DNA of 36,399 nucleotides from Bacteroides cellulosilyticus DSM 14838 (GTDB lineage: Bacteria > Bacteroidota > Bacteroidia > Bacteroidales > Bacteroidaceae): contig NZ_EQ973492.1 of assembly GCF_000158035.1 (NCBI RefSeq), forward strand, positions 278,401 through 314,799, read 5' to 3'. Shown in pieces: positions 36,396-36,399 of the stretch. Numbering within the stretch: the stretch's first letter is position 1; each line of letters starts with the position of its first letter. The notes beneath the pieces were generated by a model that made no database searches, had not been told where the DNA came from, and saw only the letters and a program-made list of their open reading frames with translations. A program made the translations under genes and the position numbers.

Positions 36396-36399
36396 TAAT

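Overview
The window looks like chromosomal DNA of a gut Bacteroides or close relative. Pointers are the many Bacteroidetes-only families (fimbrillin-like lipoproteins, a DUF3078 protein, a HYC_CC_PP protein, a TonB-dependent receptor with a carboxypeptidase-like N-terminal domain), Rnf in the order seen in Bacteroides, and promoters with the Bacteroides -7 box TAnnTTTG rather than sigma-70 E. coli boxes. No tRNA, rRNA, CRISPR array, prophage or transposase was found.

Region 1 (1-9423, all minus strand) is an accessory cell-surface module. Read in transcription order it holds: a large membrane regulator with lipoprotein signal, TPRs, a membrane span, a coiled coil and a C-terminal HTH (9423-7426); an operon of three fimbrillin-like lipoproteins, one fused to a GLUG beta-helix (7203-3348); and a second operon of a short membrane-anchored regulator with the same HTH domain, a 74-residue Gly/Ser-rich protein and a very large lipoprotein with fimbrillin-like and PKD-like parts and at least twelve 27-residue leucine-rich repeats, which runs off the left edge (3163-1). 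A nearly identical 50-bp element with three phased TATAGA boxes lies upstream of both operons, suggesting that they form one regulon. This is the best candidate in the window for an undescribed system.

Region 2 (9500-14709, minus) is housekeeping: gcvP, an MBL-fold hydrolase, rsmG and a DUF3298 lipoprotein. Region 3 (14848-21130) is a copper-handling cluster: HYC_CC_PP cysteine-rich protein, TonB-dependent receptor, periplasmic HMA protein, CopA ATPase, and a convergent AraC-type regulator. Region 4 (21193-29160) holds lipB, a DPP5-like S9 peptidase, a MATE exporter, yidC and pyrG. Region 5 (29564-36395, plus) holds a DUF3078 outer-membrane protein and then the RseC-family gene and rnfBCDGE; rnfA should follow just outside the window.

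Intergenic DNA carries several unexplained repeats: an 11-bp helically phased repeat in two orientations (29331-29463, and again at 15313-15368), a 133-bp element with 17-bp terminal inverted repeats after lipB, and a 92-bp imperfect palindrome upstream of gcvP. Functions are inferred from motifs read by eye; no database search was run.
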